A stretch of 48,836 nucleotides of DNA from Gammaproteobacteria bacterium (GTDB lineage Bacteria; Pseudomonadota; Gammaproteobacteria; Chromatiales; Chromatiaceae), in the NCBI GenBank assembly GCA_030148485.1, contig JASBTJ010000094.1, positions 1 through 48,836 on the forward strand, written 5' to 3'. Both the position numbers and the translations under genes were made by a program. The notes under the pieces are model-generated. The model had not been told where the DNA came from and made no database searches. It worked only from the letters and a program-made list of their open reading frames with translations. Below are positions 23,649 through 32,989 of this stretch, piece after piece (position 1 is the stretch's first letter; every line of letters starts with the position of its first letter).

Positions 23649-23993
23649 CTACATCAGGCGAGGGACCAGCGGATAGACCAGATCGTAGATCACGAAACAG
23701 AGCACACCGATGAGAAATGCGCGGTAGGCGTAGCCTTTTTCCTCGGGGCTGCCGTACAGGCTGATGGCAACCCCGACGCCTGCGCACGATAGACAAACGG
23801 CGAACAGCACCAAGGCCAAGGCAAAATCGATCAGTGGCGCCAGTGCGAAGGTGTCGTTCGGATCGGCTGGAAGCACCCAATAGAACGTGGCCCGATAGGC
23901 AAGGGCGATCCAAGTCAGCAACAGGGCTGCGACTTCGAGGCCCGTGGCGGCTCGCCGGAGGCGATGGGCCGTGGCAGTCTGGTATGGCGACAT
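23649..23993 (-). CDS. Hypothetical three-TM membrane protein
   Basis: 114 residues, hydrophobic: helices near 18-38, 52-76 and 88-108, with a short loop W-V-L-P-A-D-P-N-D-T between the first two. No charged or catalytic motif. Ends 14 bases before the DUF192 start, so likely the first gene of that operon. No family recognised. Confidence 0.55.
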   Translation of the reverse strand: MSPYQTATAHRLRRAATGLEVAALLLTWIALAYRATFYWVLPADPNDTFALAPLIDFALALVLFAVCLSCAGVGVAISLYGSPEEKGYAYRAFLIGVLCFVIYDLVYPLVPRLM

Positions 23994-24145
23994 GTGTTGT
24001 TGAGCTTCTTGTTATTGGGTTGCTCGTTCGTGCTGTCGGGTATCGTGTTGTTGTCGATACGCTGCTTATCCTACATAAATAGTGTGGAATAGGTCGGTGG
24101 CTGTCCCTTGAGCTGACAAAAATGCGACGTAGCGCACATTTTGGT

Positions 24146-24170
24146 GCCCGGCGAGCTTGGCCCGCCGGGC
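24146..24170 (-). terminator. GC hairpin behind the AhpD-like gene
   Basis: GCCCGGCG (24146-24153) pairs with CGCCGGGC (24163-24170) around nine bases, just after the stop on the minus strand. No strong T run. Confidence 0.5.
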
Positions 24171-24176
24171 CGACGG

Positions 24177-24731
24177 TCAGCCGGCGAAGGCGCCTTGATG
24201 CTCGATTTTGAAGGTGCGCAAGATATTGTTGAAGGCGCGGTTGTTGGCCGCTTGCACCACCACGTCGAAGATATCGCGATCAGTCCAACCTTCATCGCGT
24301 AAGAGCGCCAGGTCGGTGTCGCTGATGTGATCCGGATCGTTCACCGAACGCAGGGCGAATTTGAGCAACTGTAACTCCCGTAATGGCAAGGGGGCGGCGT
24401 CGACATTGTTCCGGGCGGCCCGTACCGCTGCCAGGTCCACGCCCATGCCGGCGAGAAAGGTCTCGTTCAGATCGATGCAATAGCTGCAGTTGGCCTGCCA
24501 GGACACCAGGTAACGGATCATGGCCATCAGTCGCGGGTCCAGTCGGGAGCCGCTGTTGAAATAACTGATGTTGCCGATGAAGGTTTCCAACAACGGCGGG
24601 CTGAAGCTGTACAGCTTCAGCCCATCCGGTAGGAATCCCAGGTGTTGTTCCATGGCGCCGAGCATGCCGGCGACCTTTTCTTCTTCGCCGGCTGGCGCTT
24701 TCGGTTGAATCAAGGCGTGGTTATTGGACAT
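24177..24731 (-). CDS. AhpD-like carboxymuconolactone-decarboxylase-fold protein
   Basis: 184 residues with the CMD core and a C-S-Y-C redox pair at C82/C85, within an A-N-C-S-Y-C-I-D-L-N-E block that fits AhpD-like peroxidases. No exact AhpD histidine is visible two residues after the second cysteine (there D and L), so peroxidase activity is uncertain. The TetR regulator divides it from a shared operator-like site (24783-24798), which lies about 50 bp upstream of its ATG. Confidence 0.8.
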   Translation of the reverse strand: MSNNHALIQPKAPAGEEEKVAGMLGAMEQHLGFLPDGLKLYSFSPPLLETFIGNISYFNSGSRLDPRLMAMIRYLVSWQANCSYCIDLNETFLAGMGVDLAAVRAARNNVDAAPLPLRELQLLKFALRSVNDPDHISDTDLALLRDEGWTDRDIFDVVVQAANNRAFNNILRTFKIEHQGAFAG

Positions 24732-24782
24732 GACATCACTCCTGTGAGTGGCGAGCAGACGGCGATTCTGTTCCGGATATAG

Positions 24783-24798
24783 TTGACCGGTCAGTTAA
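24783..24798. promoter_or_regulatory. TetR-type operator upstream of the AhpD-like gene
   Basis: TTGACCGGTCAGTTAA with a perfect TGACCGGTCA core palindrome. Nearly the same 16-mer occurs just before the TetR gene (25474-25489). Confidence 0.6.
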
Positions 24799-24844
24799 AT
24801 CGCCAGGAAAAGAACAGGGCCTCGTTCGCTTCATGCGCGATGCC

Positions 24845-25459
24845 CTATTCGGAAACCTGGGGAACGCGGATGGCCGTCATGCTCGGTAGCAGTCGACGGA
24901 CCACTTCGGCGTCGTTGCTGGCCTTGGCCATCAACATCACGCCTTCGAAATAGGCCAGCATCGCCTTGGCGGTGGCGCCGATGTCGGCGCCCTCCAGCTG
25001 GCCGAGTGCCTGGGCCGCGGCAAGCGTGTCGCGCAATTCCGCTTCGAATCGTCCCATGATGGCGACGATGGCGGCGCGGATGGTCTCCTCCTGGGTGGAC
25101 AGTTCCGTGGCCAGATTGCCGAAAGGGCAACCGAGCACATGCCCTGTGTCCTGTTGCAATTGCGCTTGAAACCGATACGCCATCTCGGCCAAGCGGGTCA
25201 AACGGTCCAGGGGGGGGATATCCGCGGCAAACGCCTGATCCAGCAACTGGGTCTTGGCATCCGCAAAATGGGCCTCCAAGACCGCCAGTGTCAGGTCCTT
25301 CTTGCTGGGGAAAAAGTGATAGAAGCTGCCTTTGCGTACGCCCGCTTGGTCGCAAATCGCGGCCACGCCGACCTCGGTGTAACTACTGGCGAACATCAGC
25401 GTGCGGGCGGCGTCGATGATCCGCAGGCGGGTGTCGGTGGTGGCGTTGTTTGGGAGCAT
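24845..25459 (-). CDS. TetR/AcrR-family transcriptional repressor
   Basis: 204 residues. N-terminal helix-turn-helix domain: I-I-D-A-A-R-T-L-M-F, Y-T-E-V-G-V-A-A-I-C-D-Q-A-G-V-R-K-G-S-F-Y-H-F-F-P-S-K-K-D-L. The C-terminal ligand domain has C-P-F-G-N-L-A-T-E-L, a cysteine-containing motif common in electrophile-sensing members of the family. An operator-like palindrome lies 15-30 bp upstream of the ATG, and another upstream of the AhpD-like gene, suggesting autoregulation and control of that gene. Confidence 0.9.
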   Translation of the reverse strand: MLPNNATTDTRLRIIDAARTLMFASSYTEVGVAAICDQAGVRKGSFYHFFPSKKDLTLAVLEAHFADAKTQLLDQAFAADIPPLDRLTRLAEMAYRFQAQLQQDTGHVLGCPFGNLATELSTQEETIRAAIVAIMGRFEAELRDTLAAAQALGQLEGADIGATAKAMLAYFEGVMLMAKASNDAEVVRRLLPSMTAIRVPQVSE

Positions 25460-25473
25460 GACGGCGAGTGTAG

Positions 25474-25489
25474 TTGACCGGTTGGTAAA
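25474..25489. promoter_or_regulatory. TetR-type operator upstream of the regulator gene
   Basis: TTGACCGGTTGGTAAA shares nine leading bases and 12 of 16 overall with the site at 24783. It would overlap the promoter of the regulator itself. Confidence 0.6.
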
Positions 25490-25499
25490 GTCAAGGCGG

Positions 25500-26741
25500 T
25501 CATCGAAATTGGGTCAAGTGCACCGACCCGCCCTCACGTTGACTGCCCATCGGTGCGCTAGTGACGCGGGTGCAGTTTCTGCCTGCGTCCTTTGCTTGGT
25601 AGAGGGCCCGGTCGGCGGCGGCCAACAAGACCTCCAGGCTAACGTCGGTTGGACCGATCGCATGGCACACGCCGGCACTGAAAGTGACGGTGAGCGGGGC
25701 GTGGTCGGGGTCCGTATCCCCATCGACCGCGGTGGTAGCTCCCCCCCAGGCATCGCGCAGGCGCTCTATCGCCTGAATCGCCTGATCCAGATTATTGTCC
25801 TGAAACAGGATGACAAACTCCTCGCCGCCATAGCGGGCAAAGAGGTCGCCGTCACGTACGGTGCCATGGGCGACACGGGCGAAGGAGCGCAACACTTCGT
25901 CACCGGCGGCGTGACCGAAGCGATCGTTGACCTGTTTGAAAAAGTCCAGATCGACGATGGCCAGTGCAAGCGGCACGTGCTTGCGCCGGAGGCGAGCGAG
26001 AAGCGGTCGACTGGCTTCGTAGAACGCTCGGCGATTCAACACGCCAGTCAAAGAGTCTTTTGAGGCCAATGCCTTGAGGCGAGTGTGGATCCGCTGATTG
26101 GTCAGGAGGATCAGAGACAGGGTGAACACTAGGCTCATCAGGATGCTGCTGAATACCGAGGCCAGATCAATCACGTGCAGTGCCGCTGGCGTGTTCAGAT
26201 GCGTGAGTGCCCAGCTCGCCCGCGCCAACCAAACGAGTGCGACGATACCCATGGACAGGCACGCCATCAGCGAGACCGGGTCGCGTTTGTTACGGCCCCT
26301 GAGCAAGGTAATGACCACCAGCGATGCGCACGCAGCAATGGTCAGGCTGATCAGGCCAACCCGCCAGTTGGGCATCTGATTGCCCGGTAGCAGGGCGAGG
26401 GTCAGCAACGCCCAGAAGGCCGGAATCCATCCATAGCTGAGGGGAGGCAGGCGATAGAACCGCCGGGTGCCGAGCCACGCCAACAACCAGCCGGCGCCGG
26501 CGGCACCGGTGCCGGCATCGCGCAGCAGCCGCGCGACTATGGGGACATCGACCTGCGCCAAGTCTCCGGCAAAAAACAGCCCGAGCATGATCGACAGCGT
26601 GCCCAGCGTCATCAGGGCCGCTGCCCAGCTCCAATCGCGCAGCCCGACCTCCTCGCGGTTTTGCCGCCAGGTCAAAAGCAGCGCGAGGGTTTGAGCCAAC
26701 AGGGTGGTGACCAACACCACATAGAGGGTTTGAGAATCCAT
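25500..26741 (-). CDS. Membrane diguanylate cyclase (GGDEF)
   Basis: 413 residues. About six to seven hydrophobic helices in residues 1-235, then a GGDEF domain from about 250: S-L-T-G-V-L-N-R-R, D-L-D-F-F-K-Q-V-N-D, the inhibitory site R-D-G-D (296-299) and the active site G-G-E-E-F (305-309). It makes c-di-GMP, with allosteric product inhibition possible. The membrane part has no recognised sensor name. ATG at 26741 follows GGATGG. It starts divergently from nothing close by. Confidence 0.92.
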   Translation of the reverse strand: MDSQTLYVVLVTTLLAQTLALLLTWRQNREEVGLRDWSWAAALMTLGTLSIMLGLFFAGDLAQVDVPIVARLLRDAGTGAAGAGWLLAWLGTRRFYRLPPLSYGWIPAFWALLTLALLPGNQMPNWRVGLISLTIAACASLVVITLLRGRNKRDPVSLMACLSMGIVALVWLARASWALTHLNTPAALHVIDLASVFSSILMSLVFTLSLILLTNQRIHTRLKALASKDSLTGVLNRRAFYEASRPLLARLRRKHVPLALAIVDLDFFKQVNDRFGHAAGDEVLRSFARVAHGTVRDGDLFARYGGEEFVILFQDNNLDQAIQAIERLRDAWGGATTAVDGDTDPDHAPLTVTFSAGVCHAIGPTDVSLEVLLAAADRALYQAKDAGRNCTRVTSAPMGSQREGGSVHLTQFR

Positions 26742-27056
26742 ACAGCCATCCAGTGGCGGGGTAGAGCACCGAAGGTGCCTTGACGACATTCGACGTTACA
26801 ACATCCTGCTCCGGTCGCGTGCGAATCGTGTTCCCCAGCTGTGCGTTCCATTGTCGCCCAGACGCTCCCGAAACCCCGTCGGTCGATCGCGCACCGGTCA
26901 GGCTCGCTGGGGGAGCGCTCGCCCCGACAAGAGTGTGACCGCATTTCCCTTTTCCTGTTCCGGCATGCTTCCTCCGAAAGTTTTGGGAACTTCCCGGTCG
27001 ATGAAGAGGTCACCAACACCCGGCAATTCGAGCCCCGAGCCGCATTTACTGACCCG
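26742..27056. other. Intergenic region, no gene supported
   Basis: 315 bp between the diguanylate cyclase start and the mutarotase end. No good ribosome site or hairpin stands out. Confidence 0.5.
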
Positions 27057-27959
27057 CTAGGCTTCCACGGAGCATGTGAGGGCGAGGGTGTGCCGCTCGC
27101 CCGGCCCCAGTGTGACGGGATCGCAGGCGGTGTTGGCGGCCTCGACGCACAGCATGTGGCGAGATGCGTCGGCGTCGAGATCGTCCAGGCTTGCCGCCCC
27201 TTCGGTGCCTGGGTTCCACAGCACCAGATGCCGGGCGCCGGACGTTTCGATTCGAATTGAGCGGTTTCCGGCGGGGTCTTCCATGACGACGGTCCGCGGC
27301 GCGTTCAAATAGATTCGGTCCACCGTGCGGCCCCAGGTGAGCGGGCCCTGTTGAGTAGCGCGTTCATCTCCCGCCACCTTATCGATGTAGTCGCAGCCTG
27401 CAAGTGCCGGAATCCTTACCTGCGCAAGATTGGCCACGGCGAAGTAACTGTGCAGCGCCTCGCTGAGTATCAGTGGGCGGGTGTCACGATTGGTCGTCGT
27501 AAGCATCAGGGTCAATGTGGGCCCGACGCTGATCGAGAGCCGCACATCGGCGATATGAGACCAGCCGAACTGCTCCGCCGGTTGTCTGGGCAGCCCCAGG
27601 GTGATCGTTACCGTATGTTGCGCGTCACTACGGGTCTCCAGAAGCTGCCAGCGGCGAAGCCGGGCGAAACCGTGGGCAGGACCAACTTCACCGGCTGGGG
27701 ATGGGCCAAACCAAGGCCAGCATATCGGTATGCCGCCGCGGAGGGCCTTGCCGTCGCGGTAGATCGCGCGGTCACTCATGAACAGCAAGTCCGCCTGCGT
27801 GCGGTCTGGACGGTAAGCGACGACTTGGGCGCCATAGAGACTGATACGGGCATGCGCACCGGGGGTGTCGACCCGTATTAGCGGACGACCCGCGGGGTCT
27901 GTGGCGAAGCGAACCCGGTCGGGAATCGCGAAGGCTTGCAAGTCGGTAGGGTCGGGCAC
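27057..27959 (-). CDS. D-hexose-6-phosphate mutarotase (YeaD-like)
   Basis: 300 residues, aldose-1-epimerase fold. Typical segments: Y-G-A-Q-V near 43, R-G-G-I-P-I-C-W-P-W-F-G near 74-85, H-G-F-A-R near 95, E-A-L-H-S-Y-F near 168 and W-N-P-G near 249. The W-P-W-F-G-P segment marks the YeaD class that interconverts the anomers of glucose-6-phosphate. The start is GTG at 27959 with GGAG seven bases away. Confidence 0.9.
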   Translation of the reverse strand: MPDPTDLQAFAIPDRVRFATDPAGRPLIRVDTPGAHARISLYGAQVVAYRPDRTQADLLFMSDRAIYRDGKALRGGIPICWPWFGPSPAGEVGPAHGFARLRRWQLLETRSDAQHTVTITLGLPRQPAEQFGWSHIADVRLSISVGPTLTLMLTTTNRDTRPLILSEALHSYFAVANLAQVRIPALAGCDYIDKVAGDERATQQGPLTWGRTVDRIYLNAPRTVVMEDPAGNRSIRIETSGARHLVLWNPGTEGAASLDDLDADASRHMLCVEAANTACDPVTLGPGERHTLALTCSVEA

Positions 27960-28335
27960 TTCGTGACTCCGGTTGTTTAAACGGATCCGGGAGAAAATCG
28001 TGGGCCTTGATCGAGGCCCCGGATTTCATACTCTCTGGCGCTTGGTCGACAAGTCTGGCTCGGATTCGCGGCTGGCGCGTGCTGGAACGTTGGTAGGCGA
28101 CCAGTATCTGCCTGCAGGGCCGCCGCTTCCACCTGCCCAGGCATGCGTCCGATGCGAACCGGCGGACGGCCTGTCAGGGGGGGCAACTGGGGGGCTGGTG
28201 GGCGTCCGGCGCCTTGCGCCCGTTGTGTTGACCCCGGAGCGCTGCGTCGCAGTGACTCCGGTCGGTCAACGGAGGCCGTGGTCACCGCGCTGGGTGTATG
28301 GTGCCCAACAGGCTTTCCCTGGGAGGGGCATGAGT
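27960..28335. other. Intergenic region, no gene supported
   Basis: About 375 bp. Frames on both strands are Arg/Pro/Gly-rich without ribosome sites, and look like shadows. Confidence 0.45.
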
Positions 28336-28376
28336 CGGCAGGCCGGCGGATCCGCAGCCAAGATGCCGGCCTGCCG
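28336..28376 (-). terminator. Perfect 12-bp stem hairpin behind catalase
   Basis: CGGCAGGCCGGC (28336-28347) pairs with GCCGGCCTGCCG (28365-28376) around 17 bases, five bases past the catalase stop on the minus strand. No T run; it may still act as a terminator or mRNA-protecting structure. Confidence 0.6.
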
Positions 28377-28381
28377 CGCAA

Positions 28382-29842
28382 TTATCCCGTTTGTCCGTCC
28401 CGGACCGCCCGCTCGACACGGTCGCCCAACCCGGGATCCACCTGGCGCCAGTAATCGAAAGCGCGCTGCAAGACCTTTTCGGAGACGCCGTTGAGCAGAT
28501 GTCCCGCAATATTGTCGACCAACCTTTGACGGGCGGCATCGTCCAGCACGTCGCGCACCAGGGTACCGGCTTGGCCGAAGTCGTCGTCCTCCGCGTGTAG
28601 CGACGCGGCTGCGCGGGCCATGTCGCCGTCCACATCCCAGGCAGCAATGAAATCCGGTGTTTGCGCGCTGGGGCCACCATATGAATTCGGTGCGTAAACC
28701 GGGTCTCCCGGGTTCTGGTAGCGCATGGGGCCGTCTTTGGAATAACTATGTCGCGCTGCATTTTTTGGGCGATTAACCGGCAGGTCCATGTAGTTGGGTC
28801 CAATGCGATAACGGTGCGTGTCCGGATAGGAAAACAATCGCCCAAGGAGCATCTTGTCGGGACTGGGGCCGATGCCGGGCACCAGGTTGGACGGTTCGAA
28901 TGCAGCCAGCTCGATGTCGGTGTGGTAATTGTCCGGATTGCGATTGAGGGTCAGTTTGCCGACGTCCATCAGCGGGTAATCCCCATGTGGCCACACCTTG
29001 GTCAAGTCGAAGGGATTGAAGCGGTAATCGCGCGCATCCTCGTAGGGCATGATCTGCACTTGCAAGCTCCAGCTCGGGTAGTCGCCATCGGCGATGTGTT
29101 CGTACAGATCGCGGATGTGGATGTCGGTGTCTATGGACGCCATTTTGTCGCCGTCCTGCTGCGTGTAGAATTCGATACCCTGATCGGTCTTGAAGTGATA
29201 CTTGACCCAGAAGCGCTTACCCTCGCCATTGATCCACATGTAGGTGTGGGACGAATAGCCATTCATGTGTCGCCACGATTTGGGAAGTCCCCGGTCGCCC
29301 ATCAGCCAGGTGACTTGGTGGGCCGACTCGGGGCTAAGTGTCCAAAAATCCCACTGCATGTCGTGATCCCGCAGATGCGTGTCGGCACGACGTTTCTGCG
29401 AACTGATGAAGTCCTGGAACTTGATGGGATCGCGAACGAAGAAGATCGGCGTGTTGTTGCCGACCATGTCGTAATTGCCTTCGGTGGTATAGAACTTCAG
29501 TGCAAAGCCACGCGGGTCCCGCCAGGTGTCCGGGCTACCGAGTTCGCCCGCTACCGTGGAAAAACGGGCCAGGACCTCCGTCTTGCATCCGGGTTGGAAG
29601 ACTGCTGCGCAGGTATAGTCGCTAACGTCCGCCGTGACTTCGAATTCACCAAAGGCCCCGCCACCCTTGGCGTGTACCACGCGCTCGGGAACCCGCTCCC
29701 GGTTGAACTGCGCCATCTTTTCAAGCAAGTAATGGTCCTGTAACAGGATCGGACCGTCGCGGCCGACCGTCAGCGAATATTCGTCACTTTCGACTCGGAT
29801 GCCGGCATTGGTGGTGGTCGGGTTGTCGGTTTTGTCGGTCAT
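28382..29842 (-). CDS. katA: Monofunctional heme catalase (clade 3-like)
   Basis: 486 residues, typical small-subunit length. Distal histidine about H57 (R-V-V-H-A-K-G), asparagine at 129-130 (M-V-G-N-N-T-P), and the proximal heme tyrosine Y339 in [12 protein letters not shown]. It dismutates hydrogen peroxide in the cytoplasm. Start ATG at 29842 after TGGAGG. Next upstream on the same strand, after about 550 bp, is the B12-sensor/histidine-kinase operon, which invites a regulatory link. Confidence 0.95.
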   Translation of the reverse strand: MTDKTDNPTTTNAGIRVESDEYSLTVGRDGPILLQDHYLLEKMAQFNRERVPERVVHAKGGGAFGEFEVTADVSDYTCAAVFQPGCKTEVLARFSTVAGELGSPDTWRDPRGFALKFYTTEGNYDMVGNNTPIFFVRDPIKFQDFISSQKRRADTHLRDHDMQWDFWTLSPESAHQVTWLMGDRGLPKSWRHMNGYSSHTYMWINGEGKRFWVKYHFKTDQGIEFYTQQDGDKMASIDTDIHIRDLYEHIADGDYPSWSLQVQIMPYEDARDYRFNPFDLTKVWPHGDYPLMDVGKLTLNRNPDNYHTDIELAAFEPSNLVPGIGPSPDKMLLGRLFSYPDTHRYRIGPNYMDLPVNRPKNAARHSYSKDGPMRYQNPGDPVYAPNSYGGPSAQTPDFIAAWDVDGDMARAAASLHAEDDDFGQAGTLVRDVLDDAARQRLVDNIAGHLLNGVSEKVLQRAFDYWRQVDPGLGDRVERAVRDGQTG

Positions 29843-30389
29843 GTTGCCTCCATTCGTTTGACGACATAGCAGGTAGTCCGGATGAACTTGCGGACTCGCT
29901 TCAGGACGCGGCCGATCACACGGGTCCTGGTCGAGGGGTCTGTCTAGCGAGACAGGGTCACGATCGGGGAGTTCCCGGTTGCGCGTGCTGATTGATAAAG
30001 CCATTCGATCGGGGCGGCTCGGCCACGCGCGCGTAGCGGGGGTATGTCGGCGGAATGTGCGGCGTAGTGTCCAGCGAACCGCGCCTTGAACAGTTGTGTG
30101 CCGATAATCCGTGTCGCGGACCAGGGGTCCGCTGAACAGTTCGATAGGGTTCGCCAATAAGAGCGTTTCAAGGTCTGTCCCGCTGTGCTGCGGCAATGGC
30201 CCTGGCATCGGGAGGGTCGTTTCCAGCCGATTGTCTGCGGTCGGTGCTTGTGTGGTCTCGGTCGGCTTGCGCCCAGCGAAGCGGACCTGGGCCGCGGTGA
30301 GCGCTATGCCGTGAGCGGCGCCGGTGATCGGCGGCGTCCGGGGGGGGCAGCGGGCTATCGGCGGGCAGGGGTGATGCGGCCGGCGCCGA
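29843..30389. other. Intergenic region between kinase operon and catalase
   Basis: 547 bp. A long frame runs through in phase with catalase but with Arg/Pro/Thr-rich shadow composition. It must contain the catalase promoter; no clear hairpin or operator was found. Confidence 0.5.
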
Positions 30390-31589
30390 CTAACACGCGC
30401 CGGCGCGATCAGGCAGGTCGATGATGAACATGGCTCCTCCGCTCGAGTGGTTCTTCGCCCAGATCCGGCCGCCATGCTTCTCCACGATGTTTCGGCAGAT
30501 CGATAGCCCCAGCCCGCTACTGGCTTCGCCCGCCGTGGGCTTGGTTGAGCCTTTCTCAAACGCCTTGAATATCCGCGCGAGCTCGCCTTCCGGAATGCCC
30601 GGGCCGCGATCGCGCACGACGATGCGTTGCGCCTGGTCGGCAGAACTCAAGCTGATATCGATACAGGTTTCAGAGGGGGAGAATTTGATTGCATTGCCGA
30701 TCAGATTGTCCAACACGTGGCGCATCTGTATGGCGTCACAATGCAGCGGCGCTGCATAGGGTGTGCAGTGGAATTGCAGTCCGATGTGTTTTTTATCCGC
30801 GAGGTGGCGTAATTGGCCCATGCTTTCCTCGATTAGTCGGTCAAGGCGCTGCTCGGCCAACTTCAATTTAGGTGCACCTGGGTTGAGTCTCATCATCTCA
30901 AGCACGTCGCTGAGCGAGTCGCTCATCTGTTTGCCGGTCTTACTGATGTTATCGAGCATGTACAGCTCTTCGGACGTCAATCGATCGCTGACGGCTTGCG
31001 AGAGCGTGGTGGCGAGCATGACCATTACGGTCAGTGGGTTACGCAGGTCATGGACGGTCATGCACATCATGCGGTGACGCTCTTCGTTCATGCGCTCCAG
31101 TTTGGCGTTCTGATTGGCATAGCTCCGCTGTAGGCAGGCCAGATCGTTGTAGAGGCGCATCAACTCTTCGTAAACATCCTTTTGGGGTTGTGTCTTGCGC
31201 TGCGGCTGAAGAGCCGTTAGTAGAACGGCGCAAGGGCCGGTGGCCTCGGAATAACGGGTGGCGAGGTCACAACACAAGGCCGACAGCGCTTCGTCGGATT
31301 GGGCAGCGAGCACGATACTGCCATGGTTGGCGGGTGCGCCGGCAACCCGTACCAATGTCGGCTCGCAAGCAATGGATAGACACAGTTCCCATGCCACAAC
31401 CGGGGCGCCGTGTCGGAGTTGTGATAGAAACTCCAGCCCTTTGAGATGACTGGAATCGTCAAGCAGGCGAATGACGTTGCGATGGGCGCTGGCGTTGGCT
31501 TGCAAACCATAGTCGTCGTGTAGCCAGCGGGTTACCGTGCCGTCGTGGCCACACACCACTGCCAAGCCTGCCGCGACGCAAGTTCGCAT
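30390..31589 (-). CDS. Soluble PAS-type sensor histidine kinase coupled to the cobalamin-binding gene
   Basis: 399 residues, no membrane helices. The N-terminal ~125 residues look PAS-like ([13 protein letters not shown]), then a short coiled stretch, a HisKA helix with the phospho-accepting histidine about H180 ([10 protein letters not shown]), and a HATPase domain: [25 protein letters not shown] chose ATG 31589, whose A lies one base after the TGA of the upstream cobalamin gene (TGACATG): a tight translational coupling. No response regulator is adjacent. Confidence 0.9.
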   Translation of the reverse strand: MRTCVAAGLAVVCGHDGTVTRWLHDDYGLQANASAHRNVIRLLDDSSHLKGLEFLSQLRHGAPVVAWELCLSIACEPTLVRVAGAPANHGSIVLAAQSDEALSALCCDLATRYSEATGPCAVLLTALQPQRKTQPQKDVYEELMRLYNDLACLQRSYANQNAKLERMNEERHRMMCMTVHDLRNPLTVMVMLATTLSQAVSDRLTSEELYMLDNISKTGKQMSDSLSDVLEMMRLNPGAPKLKLAEQRLDRLIEESMGQLRHLADKKHIGLQFHCTPYAAPLHCDAIQMRHVLDNLIGNAIKFSPSETCIDISLSSADQAQRIVVRDRGPGIPEGELARIFKAFEKGSTKPTAGEASSGLGLSICRNIVEKHGGRIWAKNHSSGGAMFIIDLPDRAGAC

Positions 31590-31590
31590 G

Positions 31591-32655
31591 TCAGGGTCCG
31601 ACCAGGCCGGTACATATGGAAATGGCTTCTCGCGCGTCTTTGGCGTATCCGTCAGCATTCATGCGTCGCCAAAGTCCCTCCTGCGCATTGAAAGGATAGC
31701 CGCCCACCACGATCTTGATGTGTTGTAACGAGGGGTCGGCACGAATCGCGGTGATTACGTCGTGGGTGGTGGTGAGATGGCTGGTGAGCGTTGTGGAAAG
31801 GCAAACAACGTCCGCGCTGGCACTTCTTATCGCCTGCAACAAGTCGCGCTTAGGTACGTTGGCGCCTAGAAAGTGGCTGTCCCAGCCGTTGGCCTGTAAC
31901 AGATCTGCGACCATTCTGAGTCCGACATCGTGGAGCTCGTCGCCGACGCAGGCCGCGACCAGAGTGAAGCCATTGCGATCCGAGGCAAAGATTCGATCGG
32001 CAAGCCGCCCCATCATCAGTTGAATCGCCGCGGTGCAGTAGTGTTCCTGCGCCACGCTCATACGATTGGTCTGCCAGCGACTTCCGACCTCATGCAGCAG
32101 CGGTTGGAATACTTCCAGATAAAGCGTGTCGATGGTCATGCCGTCGTCGAGCGCTTGATCGACATATTGAATCGCCCGGAGCCGGTCGCATCCCAGCAGG
32201 GCGGACAGAATCGACCCCGCCAGGTGGTCGTCGGCAGGTAGGTGGTCTTCGACAGTGAATTCGATGCTATCGGGGTTTTGCACGATATCGTCCAAGTAAT
32301 CGATCGCAATACGTGCATCGGTTCCGTCGAACGATTCCTGCAGTACTTCAGCGATCGTTTGAAACTGGACAATCAGATCGTCGCGCGGGATGCCGAGTCC
32401 GCCCAGCAGGCCATTCAGCCAGGTGGCATAGTGGCGAAACAAGGCCGGGGATTGCGCAGCGACGGCCTCGGTCAAGTAAAGGACGTGATAGCGCGCATCT
32501 TCTCGGCACTTGCGTTTCCCTTGCGCACCGATGCGCTCGATCAGGTGTGGGTTGTTCGTGAACTGTCGGTCTACCACCGCAGTCGCGATCGCGTCCTGTG
32601 CGCGGACCAGCGTGTTCCGATGGGGTGTGTCCAATGACGCCTCAGGAGCAGACAT
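31591..32655 (-). CDS. Cobalamin-binding protein with CarH-like photoreceptor residues
   Basis: 354 residues. An N-terminal helical region (to about 130) contains Y-H-V-L-Y-L-T-E-A; then a B12-binding four-helix bundle and a Rossmann domain. Residues W194, E204 and H205 reproduce the W-x9-E-H spacing of CarH-type photoreceptors, and E240-L-H-D-V-G245 gives the cobalt-ligating histidine H242; L-S-T-T-L and V-V-G-G-Y complete the site. In CarH the same residues hold adenosylcobalamin and respond to light. There is no MerR DNA-binding domain; output is probably via the coupled kinase. It overlaps the ABM gene by 14 bases. Confidence 0.88.
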   Translation of the reverse strand: MSAPEASLDTPHRNTLVRAQDAIATAVVDRQFTNNPHLIERIGAQGKRKCREDARYHVLYLTEAVAAQSPALFRHYATWLNGLLGGLGIPRDDLIVQFQTIAEVLQESFDGTDARIAIDYLDDIVQNPDSIEFTVEDHLPADDHLAGSILSALLGCDRLRAIQYVDQALDDGMTIDTLYLEVFQPLLHEVGSRWQTNRMSVAQEHYCTAAIQLMMGRLADRIFASDRNGFTLVAACVGDELHDVGLRMVADLLQANGWDSHFLGANVPKRDLLQAIRSASADVVCLSTTLTSHLTTTHDVITAIRADPSLQHIKIVVGGYPFNAQEGLWRRMNADGYAKDAREAISICTGLVGP

Positions 32656-32989
32656 GATTGAAATACCGGATCTGTGTGCGCCCGCGAACCAGTTTCAGTC
32701 CTTTGGGTATGCCGACATGGGAGTCCGAGTAGTCATGACTTCTGTGCCAATCGCGAAAACTGTCTTCATCCCGCCAGAAGGTCAGCAACCAGAACTCATT
32801 GTCGTCGCCCGCCGGTTGGATAACTTCCATGCGCAGGAAGCCGGTCGCGTTGTCTACCAGGTGAGGGCGGCCTTTGAATGCTGCTCGTACGTCGTCGCTC
32901 ATGCCGTTGGCGATGGCAAAGCAACTGAGGGCAACGAATTGTTCGTTGTTTCGAGCATCCCTTTGGTGTTGTGGTTTTGAACTCGTCAT
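32642..32989 (-). CDS. ABM-family (heme-degrading-monooxygenase-like) small protein
   Basis: 115 residues. The ABM/dimeric alpha-beta-barrel signature is clear: F-V-A-L-S-C-F near 18-24, the R-M-E-V-I-Q-P strand near 53-59, W-L-L-T-F-W near 66-71, and F-R-D-W-H-R-S-H, with a G-L-K-L-V end. Such proteins include IsdG-type heme oxygenases and quinol monooxygenases. Its position as the first gene of a B12-sensor/kinase operon suggests an accessory role (for example tetrapyrrole or ligand handling), which is inference. ATG at 32989; no strong ribosome site. Confidence 0.8.
   Translation of the reverse strand: MTSSKPQHQRDARNNEQFVALSCFAIANGMSDDVRAAFKGRPHLVDNATGFLRMEVIQPAGDDNEFWLLTFWRDEDSFRDWHRSHDYSDSHVGIPKGLKLVRGRTQIRYFNHVCS

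Noticed and set aside
28382..30559. Extended catalase ORF with ~240 extra N-terminal residues
   Set aside because: The extension is Arg/Pro/Thr-rich shadow sequence; ATG 29842 has a strong GGAGG and the standard catalase start.
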